Translations under genes and position numbers: made by a program | Notes under the pieces: model-generated | The model's database searches: none | Seen by the model: the letters and a program-made list of their open reading frames with translations, nothing else | Told to the model about the DNA's origin: nothing | Shown: in pieces, positions 45,761 to 54,410 of the stretch | Layout: the number at the start of each line of letters is the position of its first letter | How positions within the stretch are numbered: the first letter of the stretch is position 1 | From: Candidatus Eisenbacteria bacterium | Lineage (GTDB): Bacteria > Eisenbacteria > RBG-16-71-46 > CAIMUX01 > JAHJDP01 | DNA: 64,000 nucleotides | Assembly: GCA_018831195.1 (NCBI GenBank) | Contig: JAHJDP010000085.1 | Location: 1-64,000 of the forward strand | Direction of reading: 5' to 3'

Positions 45761-47176
45761 TTAGTTGGTTCCATTTCCCATTTGGACAGTACCCCCCACG
45801 ATCAGGGAAAGTCGCAAAGCCGGCTCCGGATACCTCGGCTGTAATGTCGCTGTTGAACCGGTTTTAAGCGTTGCCATCTCACCTTCTGCTTGAAGGCGGA
45901 GACCAGGAATGGGAGAGATCCACCATCTAAGGTTGAGACGGAAGACCTCCCAAGACGGTTTATCTTCTACCCCGCCACGCTCCCAAGTTCCCTCAATAGA
46001 AAAGCCCTGCATCGCGAGCCATGGGCGGCCAAAACGAACGCGAACCCACCGTCCGTCTCCACCGGGGGGGTGACTCATCACCCATCCTTTATAGCGATAT
46101 CCACTCTCATAGACGACATGCTCGTACCATCGATTGGCATCATCGACCGTTTCTGCATAGGTACCGGAGATATCCCATCCTCGGATACGTGTTCTTATTC
46201 CAATGAGCCGGCCGGTCGCGGTCGGGAAACCGCGGCGAAGGGCATCCTCTCCCCCGTACTCATAGGAAATCTCGAGGTCCTGAAGGCCCCATTGATGGGC
46301 ATAGATCCGGGCAAAGTGGGGCAGAGGCCAGCGCCACCGGAGGGCATACGATAACTTCTGATCGCTATCGGCCGGTCCTCTCTCGCCCTCCGGCAGATTT
46401 TCCCCCCTCGCCAAAAAGAGATTGAGCAGATCGCCGGGTGTCAGCCTCTCCGTTCGACCGGCCCCACCGAAGAGAACGGTCCGCTTCAATTCCAGGCTGA
46501 ATTGCGGCGCCGGATTCCAGGAGCCCCTCATACCCCAGAGCAAGGGGAAGGGAATGACCCGGTGCTCATCATCGAGATAGGCAAGCAGGAGCTGCCAGCG
46601 AAGACCGCCCAGATTCAGAGGCAAACCCCAGTCCCGGCGGCTTCCCAGGGAGAGGGCATCGAAGGGTGCGGCATTGTTTGAAAGCAGAAGGGAGGTCTCA
46701 GGAGTCGATGACCAGAAAAACCGCTGGCGCCCAAGAGACCAAGCGAGAGGACCCGTGGCGCCCCATAGACCGCCTTCGAGGACGCGCACACGGTCGGGGT
46801 CCGTTCCGTGCGCGCTGGCGCGGATGCGAAGCCGGGTCACAAAGTGGGAGCCGACCGGAATCCGGTAGCCGGTTTCCAGCACGCAGCCACCGCCTTCGCC
46901 GACCACCCATCCGTCATAAAGATCACGCCGCAGCCGGCTTCCTTCACGGGGTTTTGTATAATCGAATTCAAGAAAGCCCGGTTCAAGACCCCTCTCTCCG
47001 CCGGGAACAGCGGCAAGGCGCGCCAAATGATAAGACCAGGTCCACACCGGTTCGATGTCGGCCAGTTCGAATTCGTCGGCGGCGGAGGGACCGCAGAAAA
47101 CGGAAAGAATAAACAGCATTCCAAAGATCTTTATAATGATCTCTTGAGTTATCTCTTTGATGTATTTTGCGGGCAT
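45761..47176 (-). CDS. Wzi-like capsule-assembly outer-membrane barrel
   Basis: The 471-residue protein has a signal segment (FGMLFILSVFCGPSAA) and beta strands to the end. The segment LGRQRFFWSSTPETSLLLSN, the following NNAAPFDALSLG, and the SRDW/NLGGLRWQLLL stretch match the conserved centre of Wzi-family proteins. Wzi binds polysaccharide at the cell surface. The neighbouring polysaccharide-initiation genes support the same process. ATG 47176 has a weak ribosome site, so the start is unsure; a GTG one codon earlier or a Met inside the signal are alternatives. Confidence 0.72.
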   Translation of the reverse strand: MPAKYIKEITQEIIIKIFGMLFILSVFCGPSAADEFELADIEPVWTWSYHLARLAAVPGGERGLEPGFLEFDYTKPREGSRLRRDLYDGWVVGEGGGCVLETGYRIPVGSHFVTRLRIRASAHGTDPDRVRVLEGGLWGATGPLAWSLGRQRFFWSSTPETSLLLSNNAAPFDALSLGSRRDWGLPLNLGGLRWQLLLAYLDDEHRVIPFPLLWGMRGSWNPAPQFSLELKRTVLFGGAGRTERLTPGDLLNLFLARGENLPEGERGPADSDQKLSYALRWRWPLPHFARIYAHQWGLQDLEISYEYGGEDALRRGFPTATGRLIGIRTRIRGWDISGTYAETVDDANRWYEHVVYESGYRYKGWVMSHPPGGDGRWVRVRFGRPWLAMQGFSIEGTWERGGVEDKPSWEVFRLNLRWWISPIPGLRLQAEGEMATLKTGSTATLQPRYPEPALRLSLIVGGTVQMGNGTN

Positions 47177-47247
47177 CACGGCGTTATTTTAAAGAAGTGA
47201 AAGGATCGGAGCAAGCAAATGAGGCCGGCCGATAACCGGCCAGGCCA

Positions 47248-48996
47248 TCAAGCGGCGGATGAGGCGGCTTCTTCTCCTGGATCAGACGCATCCCTTTCAT
47301 CCGTCGGCTCCGGCTTCTGGGAAGCCTGGATGGCGGCCCCGGGAAGAGGCAGCCAGAAGCTGAATTTACTTCCTTTGCCCGGCTCGCTCTCGACCCATAT
47401 CCGTCCGCCATGTTCTTCCACAATGCCTTTTGAGATAATGAGGCCAAGACCGGTTCCACCTGCCTTGCGGGTGGAGGATGAATCGAGCTGCCCGAACTTT
47501 CGGAAGAGCTTGGTTTGATTTTCCTCACTGATTCCCACGCCTTGATCAATGATTGAGATAACGGCGCCGTTTTCGGCCATTTCCGCTCTTATGGTGATCA
47601 CACCGCCGTCATCAGAAAATTTCACCGCATTTGATACAAGATTGTTCACTACCTGCACGACCCGCATTTCATCAATGTTCAGTTTGGGGATTGAATCAGC
47701 GATTTGGATTTCCATTTTCAAACCGCGGTTCAAAACCATGGTCTCCAAGCTGTCGGTTGCATTGCGGAGCACCATCCCCAGATCAGCCAACAAAAAGTTA
47801 TTTGAAAGGCGGCTGGATTCAAGCTTGCTGAAGTCGAGGATGTCGTTAATCAGACTCTCCAGACGTTCCACATTTGTTTGACTGATCTGAAGAAGTTCGG
47901 ATTGCTGGGGCGGTATATCAAAGTAGCGTTCATCACCGAGGATCTCCAGCGAACCCTTGATGGAGGTCAAAGGTGTCCTCAATTCGTGGGAGACCACAGC
48001 GACAAAATCCGACTTGAGACGATCCAATTCCATGATCTTCTCGTAGATTCGGGCGTTGTGGATGGCGATGGCGGCCTGGCTGGCGAAGAGCGTCAATACC
48101 TCTTCGTCACTTGGGAGAAAAGGATCTTGACTCTTGTCCAGCACGACAATGAGACCCTGAACCGAACCATCCTGAATCAATGGTACGATGAGGGCTGAAG
48201 TGGCGCCGAGAACATGCAGGGGCTCCCCTTCCATCGCCAGTGATAGATCATTCTCAATCACGGGCTGGCCCTGTGAAATGGCCAATCCGGTCAATCCCCT
48301 GCGCCACTCGAGTTGCTCCAGCGACTCGTGATCCGGAATCACCGGACCACGAGCCCACTGGCACTGATACGCCTTCCCCCGTTCTTCCGCGAGGAGGAGA
48401 AGACCGGAGGAAGAACGTGTCAGTTGAATCGATTTTTCGACGATCTTTTCCAGGGTTCGGTCAAGATCCAGACTTGAGGTGATCTCCTTTCCGATTTCAT
48501 ACAGAGTTTTGATCTGCTCAGTGGCCAGTGCGACTTTGTCACGAAGATTTTCCTCATGACGCTGCAGCTCCATATTCGCTCGTTTCAGATTTTCCAGAAG
48601 CCTCCGGTTCTCCTCGGCGAGCCGCCTGCGTTCCAGAGCCCGATCAATCACTTTCTCGAGATCAAAGAGATCAAAGGGTTTTGTAATATAATCGAAGGCT
48701 CCCTTTCGCAAAGCCTCCACGGCATTGAAGACACTGGCGTTTCCGGTGATGAGAATGACCGGGACATCAGGATCCATCTCCTTGGCCACCCTCAATACTT
48801 CAAGCCCATCGACACCGGGAAGGTTGATGTCTGTCAGAACAACATCAAAGCTTTGTTCACCAAGTTGAACAATAGCCTCCTCACCCGTTGAAGAAAGAAC
48901 CAGCTCATGCGAAGTCATCTGGAAGAAATCCTTGAGAACATCCAGAAGTTCGACCTCGTCATCGACAACCAAGACTCTTGTCGCTTCCTTTTCCAT
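47248..48996 (-). CDS. Hybrid regulator: receiver-GAF-histidine kinase
   Basis: The 582-residue soluble protein begins with a receiver domain (acidic pair Asp12/Asp13, phospho-acceptor Asp56 in LTDINLPG, Lys106). A coiled coil (about 118-160), a GAF domain (about 175-320), a HisKA domain with SHELRTPLTS (His337) and an HATPase domain with NNLVSNAVKF, GVGIS and GGTGLGL follow. A kinase led by its own receiver is probably controlled by a second kinase. ATG 48996 begins the receiver; the longer frame upstream is basic and unlikely. It is the last gene of the array that follows the flagellar operon, 31 bases behind the cyclase. Confidence 0.92.
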   Translation of the reverse strand: MEKEATRVLVVDDEVELLDVLKDFFQMTSHELVLSSTGEEAIVQLGEQSFDVVLTDINLPGVDGLEVLRVAKEMDPDVPVILITGNASVFNAVEALRKGAFDYITKPFDLFDLEKVIDRALERRRLAEENRRLLENLKRANMELQRHEENLRDKVALATEQIKTLYEIGKEITSSLDLDRTLEKIVEKSIQLTRSSSGLLLLAEERGKAYQCQWARGPVIPDHESLEQLEWRRGLTGLAISQGQPVIENDLSLAMEGEPLHVLGATSALIVPLIQDGSVQGLIVVLDKSQDPFLPSDEEVLTLFASQAAIAIHNARIYEKIMELDRLKSDFVAVVSHELRTPLTSIKGSLEILGDERYFDIPPQQSELLQISQTNVERLESLINDILDFSKLESSRLSNNFLLADLGMVLRNATDSLETMVLNRGLKMEIQIADSIPKLNIDEMRVVQVVNNLVSNAVKFSDDGGVITIRAEMAENGAVISIIDQGVGISEENQTKLFRKFGQLDSSSTRKAGGTGLGLIISKGIVEEHGGRIWVESEPGKGSKFSFWLPLPGAAIQASQKPEPTDERDASDPGEEAASSAA

Positions 48997-49027
48997 GTCT
49001 CTTTGCCCTATTCTTTTTGCTGTTCGC

Positions 49028-50287
49028 CTAAGCCGCCTGGACTTCGAGCCGGTTTCCCGAACAACAGCACACTTTATTCCGTCCCGTAGCTTTGGCTTCA
49101 TAAAGCGCCCGGTCAGCTTTGTTGAGAATCGTCACCGCCTGATCACCCGCCTGGGGGAATCCGGCAATACCCATGCTGACGCTGATCTTTTTCCTGCGGC
49201 TGAAGGTATGATCGGCCACCTGCACGCGCAGACGCTCAGCGGCATTGAAGGCGCTTCTTACATCCGTCATCGGGAGAAGCACGACGAATTCATCCCCGCC
49301 GTAGCGGGCGACGAGATCCGAGTTCCTCGCCCAGCCCTTTAACAGCTTTGCCAGTTCCTTGAGGACGCGATCCCCCATCTGATGCCCATGTGTGTCGTTC
49401 AACGATTTGAAATTATCAATATCTATAAACATGAGGCTGAAGGGTTGTTCGTATCGCTGGGACCGATTTGTCTCCTCATTCAACCGTCTGATGAAATAAC
49501 GCCTGTTGTTCAATGATGTCAGATCATCCGTAATGGCCAGCCGGTTCAACTCCTCGAACATGAGAAAGCGCTGGATGACCGCCGCGGTTTGACTCGCCAC
49601 CAAGCTCAAAATACGTACATGTTCATTTTGGAATGTCTGGGGTTTGGGGTGGCTCAGGTTGAGCACCCCGATCAACTCGCCCTGCACCATGAGCGGCACC
49701 GAAGCAAAGGATCCAACCTCCAGATCATCCACGCGACGACCCCGGTGCAGGTCTTGCAAAACGACAATCCGCTTCTGCTTGGCCACCCAGGCGGAAAACC
49801 CGGGTCCATGATCAAATTCCACTCCACCGATGAGATCGATGTGCCGTCCGCGAAAAGCGCCGACGGTCAAGCGATCGGTCGAGGTGTTTTTTATAAATAG
49901 GGTGGCGTTTTCATAAGGAACCACATCATTCACCAGCTCGAGGAGACGCTGGAAGAGATCTTCGCGATCCAAGGTGTTTTGGATCGTCCGGCTGATCTCA
50001 TAAAGGATCTCCAATTCCGAATCCACCCGTTCGATCTCACCCACGCGATTGCGCCGTACGACCCGGATCAATTTGCTATTGACGGTCTGTGCCGCTTCCA
50101 GAAGATCCGAGGACCGTTTTTGCGAAACCGCGCGCTCCACGGCGGTGCCCAAGTTTTTCGATTCCTTGGGGGTGATGAGCGCCTCTTCTTCGAGCGTCTT
50201 GATAAGACGGTGTTCACCTTTCCGAAATTTATCAATTACTGTTTGTAGCTGGCGAGACCCCACCCCATTCCGTCGCTTCATGACCAT
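49028..50287 (-). CDS. GAF-GGDEF diguanylate cyclase
   Basis: The 419 residues hold an N-terminal helical region, a GAF sensor (about 95-240) and a GGDEF domain that makes cyclic di-GMP. The active site is YGGDEFVVLL with GGDEF at 330-334, and the inhibitory RxxD site is RNSD at 321-324, so product inhibition is likely. DDLTSLNNRRYF and SMGIAGFP are also present. There is no EAL domain. It is read after the HDOD gene, 16 bases apart. The start is ATG 50287 or the ATG two codons later. With the kinase downstream it forms a signalling pair linked to motility genes. Confidence 0.93.
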   Translation of the reverse strand: MVMKRRNGVGSRQLQTVIDKFRKGEHRLIKTLEEEALITPKESKNLGTAVERAVSQKRSSDLLEAAQTVNSKLIRVVRRNRVGEIERVDSELEILYEISRTIQNTLDREDLFQRLLELVNDVVPYENATLFIKNTSTDRLTVGAFRGRHIDLIGGVEFDHGPGFSAWVAKQKRIVVLQDLHRGRRVDDLEVGSFASVPLMVQGELIGVLNLSHPKPQTFQNEHVRILSLVASQTAAVIQRFLMFEELNRLAITDDLTSLNNRRYFIRRLNEETNRSQRYEQPFSLMFIDIDNFKSLNDTHGHQMGDRVLKELAKLLKGWARNSDLVARYGGDEFVVLLPMTDVRSAFNAAERLRVQVADHTFSRRKKISVSMGIAGFPQAGDQAVTILNKADRALYEAKATGRNKVCCCSGNRLEVQAA

Positions 50288-50303
50288 GGATTCCTTTCCT
50301 TCC

Positions 50304-51158
50304 TTAACTTGCCTGCTGAAAGACGGCCATTTCCTGCTCCAGGGACAATTGAATCCTTTCCCTGGCCGATTCTAATTCCTCGGGTGTCAAACCCAAGGCC
50401 TCAGTCCCCGCCCCGACTTCTTCATTCTGTTCCGTGGGCCGGGAACCTATGCCCATCCAATGCGTCACTTCATCAGCGGCCCTCACGACGAGCGTCAACC
50501 CCGAAAGAGCTGAAACATCGTCATGATGCCTCCCCACCGCTCCAGCCAAATCCTCCGGAAACTCCCAGCGTCTGGTGATCAATTCACCGACTTCAGCATG
50601 GTTGAACCCAAAGGCATCCTGCTCCAAAACGATGGACGCACCTTCTTTGTTATAGATTGAACGAAATACTGTCAGATAGCGCTCACCCATTGTTAAAGAG
50701 AGGATGAGGCGGCCGACATCATGCAACAATCCCGCGAGGAAGGCCTCCTCGGGATCGGCTTGTTTCGATCGTTGCGCCAGATAGCGCGCCGACAAGGCGG
50801 CGCCCATGCTGTGCATCCACATCGATGTCTCCTCAAAACTCGGCTTGCTCCTGCCGTGAACGGGCAATGAATGGAGTAGGATCAGATTCCGCACCGCCGT
50901 GACACCCAAGAGGACCACCGCCTGGCTGAGGGTTCTCACCTGATTTCGGAGACCGAAAAAGGGGGAATTGCAGGTGGCGAGGACCTTGCTGGTCAGACCG
51001 GGATCGGTCGAAACGACCTTCACCAGATCAGCAACGGCGATATCTTCCATATTGCGGCTCATCTGGAGAACCCGTTGGGCGACGAGCGGCATCGGGGGAA
51101 CATCCTCCACCAGCTTCATCATGGCCAACTCCTCACCCTTTCCGTTCTCAGCGTCCAT
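50304..51158 (-). CDS. HDOD domain protein
   Basis: The 284-residue protein is a single HDOD domain, a relative of HD phosphohydrolases used in bacterial signalling and motility control. It shows PPMPLVAQRVLQM, DPGLTSKVLATCNS, LSQAVVLLGVTAVRNL and LLHDVGRLIL, then HAEVGELITRRWEFP. HDOD proteins mostly lack the catalytic HD metal site, and this one keeps only a partial HD in LLHDVG. ATG 51158 begins the conserved part and overlaps the preceding gene by 11 bases. Neighbours are flagellar genes upstream and a diguanylate cyclase downstream. Confidence 0.9.
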   Translation of the reverse strand: MDAENGKGEELAMMKLVEDVPPMPLVAQRVLQMSRNMEDIAVADLVKVVSTDPGLTSKVLATCNSPFFGLRNQVRTLSQAVVLLGVTAVRNLILLHSLPVHGRSKPSFEETSMWMHSMGAALSARYLAQRSKQADPEEAFLAGLLHDVGRLILSLTMGERYLTVFRSIYNKEGASIVLEQDAFGFNHAEVGELITRRWEFPEDLAGAVGRHHDDVSALSGLTLVVRAADEVTHWMGIGSRPTEQNEEVGAGTEALGLTPEELESARERIQLSLEQEMAVFQQAS

Positions 51159-52146
51159 TCTGTAATCCCTTCTCTTTAATAATGTTAGGTGGTATTCTTT
51201 GATGCAATGCTGCTCTACTTTCGATCTTCTCACCATTCATTACTTTTCGGCTTTTCGGGTCGGGAAATTCAGCATCAGATTGGAAAAAGAGGCGGACCGA
51301 TTCCCTTGATATGCGGAGCCTTCGCGCTATCTGCTCGATCCCTTCTCCCTGTTGGACCAACTGCTGAACCTGTTCCTTGATCCCCAAAACCGGCCTTCGC
51401 GTGGGCCGGTTGTCGAGCCTCCGGCCGGTGGGAAGAGGTTCGGGATCGTGGGCGAATCCCAAACTGGGGGGGCGGAGAACCGGTTGCCGGATCGGCCTGG
51501 ACTCCGTGACCGGACGGGATTCCCTGACCGGCCGGGATTCCGCGATCGGATTTCCCGCCATCTCCGGCTCCTGAGCCGTTCCCGCCGGTGTGAGGGATTG
51601 AATGCCGGCTTCCTTCCAGCGCGTCGCCATGACTTCTAAATCCTGTAGAGCCTTGAGGACCGCCTCTTGGTTTGCTTGAAGCGGACCCTTGGATCCCTCA
51701 TCCCCTTTTCTGAGCCTGCCGGTCTTCAAGAGACGGCGCTGGCCTTTAACAAAGAGGGCCGCACCGATAAATCCTCCGAAAACACCCCAGATGAGCGCCA
51801 CCGGGAAGGAGGCGGAATCCCGGAGGATGCCGGCGGATCTCTCCTCCCCGTCGGAAATCACCCCTCCGTCCTGGTGAAAGAGACCGGAGGCGCTTTGATC
51901 TCCCGTGTCGACGGAGCTTTTCGGCACCGACTCCGGGCCGGGCCCTTGATCCCGCGCCCAGGTCACACCGTCATAGGGGCTTGTCGCGTCGGCATCAGCC
52001 GTCTGAGCTGAAAGGGGTCCGGCGCAACACATCAATGTTAAACCGATCACGACGAAGACGGAGTGCAACCTTTGCCGACCGGCTGCCGATCCGACTAGGC
52101 CTTGATATCGATAACTCGTCCTTTGACCGTCCCGCCGTCCTGGCAT
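51148..52146 (-). CDS. Membrane-anchored protein with C-terminal helix-turn-helix (DUF2802-like)
   Basis: The protein (up to 332 residues) has a signal-like hydrophobic stretch (VFVVIGLTLMCC, about 31-42), a disordered region, a membrane segment (FPVALIWGVFGGFIGAALFV, about 113-132), a coiled coil, then a repeat-rich linker (ESRPVRESRPVTESRPIRQ). A small helix-turn-helix follows: QQLVQQGEGIEQIARRLRIS. The last part resembles the DUF2802 domain often found after flagellar genes, but the match is only by pattern. The start is uncertain because ATG 52146 overlaps the previous gene by 52 bases. Confidence 0.55.
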   Translation of the reverse strand: MPGRRDGQRTSYRYQGLVGSAAGRQRLHSVFVVIGLTLMCCAGPLSAQTADADATSPYDGVTWARDQGPGPESVPKSSVDTGDQSASGLFHQDGGVISDGEERSAGILRDSASFPVALIWGVFGGFIGAALFVKGQRRLLKTGRLRKGDEGSKGPLQANQEAVLKALQDLEVMATRWKEAGIQSLTPAGTAQEPEMAGNPIAESRPVRESRPVTESRPIRQPVLRPPSLGFAHDPEPLPTGRRLDNRPTRRPVLGIKEQVQQLVQQGEGIEQIARRLRISRESVRLFFQSDAEFPDPKSRKVMNGEKIESRAALHQRIPPNIIKEKGLQNGR

Positions 52147-52382
52147 GACGTTTCTCCCTCTATTTTGGATTCCTGATCCTCAACACCCGTTTCTTCTTCC
52201 GGACTCATTTCCTTTTCTCTCTCCTCATCCTCAATCCCGCCGGATGCCGCTTCTTCATCGCCTCGTTGCGGGCTCTCATGCGATGGGGACTTGTCTTGAT
52301 TCTGTCCCCGGTCCCGCAATCCCTGCACCCTTTCCAGGGTCTCAATTGAGGGGATTTTGTTAATGTTGCTCAACCGGTCCAT
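52095..52382 (-). CDS. Small acidic protein of the flagellar cluster
   Basis: I do not recognise this 95-residue protein. Its N-terminus (MDRLSNINKIPSIETLERVQ) looks structured, and the rest is rich in Glu, Asp, Ser and Gln and probably disordered. ATG 52382 follows GGGG and lies 23 bases after the fliA stop. It overlaps the next gene by up to 52 bases. It has the direction and spacing of a genuine operon member. Anti-sigma factor FlgM is a possible comparison because it is small and near fliA, but I see no FlgM motif. Confidence 0.5.
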   Translation of the reverse strand: MDRLSNINKIPSIETLERVQGLRDRGQNQDKSPSHESPQRGDEEAASGGIEDEEREKEMSPEEETGVEDQESKIEGETSCQDGGTVKGRVIDIKA

Positions 52383-52405
52383 GTCACCCCGGTTCCGCCG
52401 CGCGA

Positions 52406-53215
52406 TTAAGCGGCCCGATCCACGCACCCCATCGATTCACCCTGAAGAAGCGGCCGTAATCTTGTTCTCAGGCGCTGCACCGCCTTTGTGTGAATCTGGC
52501 TGACACGGGATTCGGAAATGTTCAATGTTTCACCGATCTCCTTGAGCGTCATCTCCTCGTAGTAATAAAGGGCCAACACGAGTCTCTCCTGCTCGGAAAG
52601 GGCGTTGACACTTCTAAGAAGAAGATCGCGGGATTCGGTTGTTTCAATCTGTTCAAGAGCGTCGATCGCCTCCGCGTCCTGAATCATGTCCGAGAGCCCT
52701 GATAGCTCATGTTCGTCATCCACGGTCACCGTCGAATCGAGCGAAAGAAGCATCGAACCGCGTATATCGTCGAGGAGCTTGTGGTACTCGGTGAGCCGCA
52801 TGCTCATGGCGCGCGCCACCTCTTCATCGCAGGCGGGCCGTCCGAGCTGTTGATCCAGCAAGCGGCAGGTCTTTTCCACTTGGCGGGCCTTGCGCCGGAT
52901 GGTCCGTGAGGCCCAGTCAAGGGATCGAAGTTCATCCAAGACAGCCCCTTTGATCCTCCAAATGGCGTATGTCTCGAATTTTGTTCCACGGTCTGCGTCG
53001 AATTTCTCCAGCGCATCATACAGGCCGATGATCGCCGTGCTGATGAGGTCCTCCTTGTCCACCGTTCGGGGAAGACCCGCGGCCACTTTGTCGACCACAT
53101 ACTTCACCAAGGGTGCATACCGTCGGAGAGCCTCTTCCCGTTTTTTCTGCTCCCGCTCCAGATTCGGCGGTACAGGTTTGGCTACCAACCGGAGAAATTC
53201 AGATGTGTCCTCCAT
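52406..53215 (-). CDS. fliA: Flagellar sigma factor (sigma-28, FliA)
   Basis: FliA directs RNA polymerase to late flagellar genes. The 269-residue protein has region 2 (LVKYVVDKVAAGLPRTVDKE, then IIGLYDALEKFD and YAIWRIKGAVLDELR), region 3 and region 4 (LALYYYEEMTLKEIGETLN, SRVSQIHTKA). The RIKGA-DELR stretch is typical of FliA/WhiG. ATG 53215 follows GGAGG, and the earlier in-frame codons are basic and unlikely. It lies between flhG and downstream regulatory genes, so late-gene control is coupled to gate assembly. Confidence 0.95.
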   Translation of the reverse strand: MEDTSEFLRLVAKPVPPNLEREQKKREEALRRYAPLVKYVVDKVAAGLPRTVDKEDLISTAIIGLYDALEKFDADRGTKFETYAIWRIKGAVLDELRSLDWASRTIRRKARQVEKTCRLLDQQLGRPACDEEVARAMSMRLTEYHKLLDDIRGSMLLSLDSTVTVDDEHELSGLSDMIQDAEAIDALEQIETTESRDLLLRSVNALSEQERLVLALYYYEEMTLKEIGETLNISESRVSQIHTKAVQRLRTRLRPLLQGESMGCVDRAA

Positions 53216-53237
53216 GAGACCTCCTCGTTGCGGGTCA

Positions 53238-53513
53238 TTAGGCCGCAGGAGTTTCCTCCTCCTCGACCTGTGTCTTGGATTCAAGCTTTAACTTTTGTTC
53301 TTCCGCCTCTCGCGTGGCGACGAGCCGGCTCAGCACCATCTCCCCCACCACACGCAAGGCCAATCGAACCAGCAGATAAACGGCCAAGCCGCAGACAACG
53401 GCCCTGAATGATTGTTGAAGAGGTGTCACACCTCTGATCCATGTAATGACCGCGATGACCATGGCCGTTCCCATTCCCAGAAGGAGAGCGAAGCGATGAG
53501 CGATCTCATTCAT
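53238..53513 (-). CDS. Small two-segment membrane protein between flhG and fliA
   Basis: This 91-residue protein has two hydrophobic segments (LLLGMGTAMVIAVITWI and VVCGLAVYLLVRLALRVV) and then a charged C-terminus rich in Glu and Lys. I do not recognise a named family. Its position nine bases after flhG and 22 bases before fliA, and its operon direction, make it a likely flagellar accessory protein. Confidence 0.6.
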   Translation of the reverse strand: MNEIAHRFALLLGMGTAMVIAVITWIRGVTPLQQSFRAVVCGLAVYLLVRLALRVVGEMVLSRLVATREAEEQKLKLESKTQVEEEETPAA

Positions 53514-53522
53514 CCCATTCTC

Positions 53523-54410
53523 CTAGGCGACGCCGACATGTCCCGGCAAGCGGGTCCGCGGCGGTTCTTCAACATGCAACAGCTGATCCGCCAAACTCTC
53601 GAGGGCCATTGCCGCCTGAGATTTGGGAAACATATCGACAAAGGGTTCTTGGGCGTGTATCGAACGCAGCACGAGATCATCTTCGGGTATCATGCCGAGG
53701 ACCTCCGGTTTCATCTGGAGAAAGTGCTGTGCGACGGATCGTATCCGGCGGGCCGCGCGCCGCGCTTCCGCGCCGTTACGAACCCGGTTGAGGACCAATC
53801 GCGGCGCATTCCAAATCGGCCGGCTGAGCAGAACCTTCAACGTGGCATAGGCATCGGAGAAGGCGGTCGGTTCGGGCGTTGTGAGAATCAGGATTTCGCG
53901 TGTCGCCTGCGCCAGCCTGATATTTTGACGATGAATGCCGCTCCCCGTGTCGACGAGGAAAACATCATGACGGCTCTTCAGATCGTCCAATGAACGGATC
54001 AGGACCTCCCGGCGGTAATCGTCGAGGTTGGCCATATCCTCCACACCCGAGGCGGCGGGCAGCAACTTTATCCCATGCGGACCTTCCAAAATAATATCGT
54101 CCAGGGTCATCTTTCCGGAGACGACATCCCACAGGTTGTACTGAGGCACAAGACCGAGCAGAAGATCGACATTCGCCAGACTCAGATCGCCATCCAGTAC
54201 CAGAACCTTGAGTCCCCGGCGGGCAAAGAGGACGGCCAAATTAGCGACTAAGGTGCTCTTGCCGACCCCGCCTTTGCCGCTGATCACTGATAAGGAAATC
54301 GGTTCCCGAAAAGAGCCGATCGGCTCTCCCGGGCGGCGGTAGGTCGACGTCCCATGAATGAGTGAGAGATGGGCCGGAGTCCTTCGTCTATCCGGTGATT
54401 GCCGTGTCAT
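53523..54410 (-). CDS. flhG: FlhG (YlxH), MinD-like ATPase controlling flagellar number
   Basis: FlhG works with FlhF to set the number and place of flagella. The 295 residues show the deviant Walker A of ParA/MinD proteins (SGKGGVGKSTLVANLA near 45-60), the switch I-like DGDLSLANVDLLLG, and switch II VDTGSGI. The N-terminal part before the P-loop is a flexible 40-residue segment, which in other FlhG proteins contacts FlhF. ATG 54410 overlaps the end of flhF by 23 bases, so the two are translated together. Confidence 0.93.
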   Translation of the reverse strand: MTRQSPDRRRTPAHLSLIHGTSTYRRPGEPIGSFREPISLSVISGKGGVGKSTLVANLAVLFARRGLKVLVLDGDLSLANVDLLLGLVPQYNLWDVVSGKMTLDDIILEGPHGIKLLPAASGVEDMANLDDYRREVLIRSLDDLKSRHDVFLVDTGSGIHRQNIRLAQATREILILTTPEPTAFSDAYATLKVLLSRPIWNAPRLVLNRVRNGAEARRAARRIRSVAQHFLQMKPEVLGMIPEDDLVLRSIHAQEPFVDMFPKSQAAMALESLADQLLHVEEPPRTRLPGHVGVA

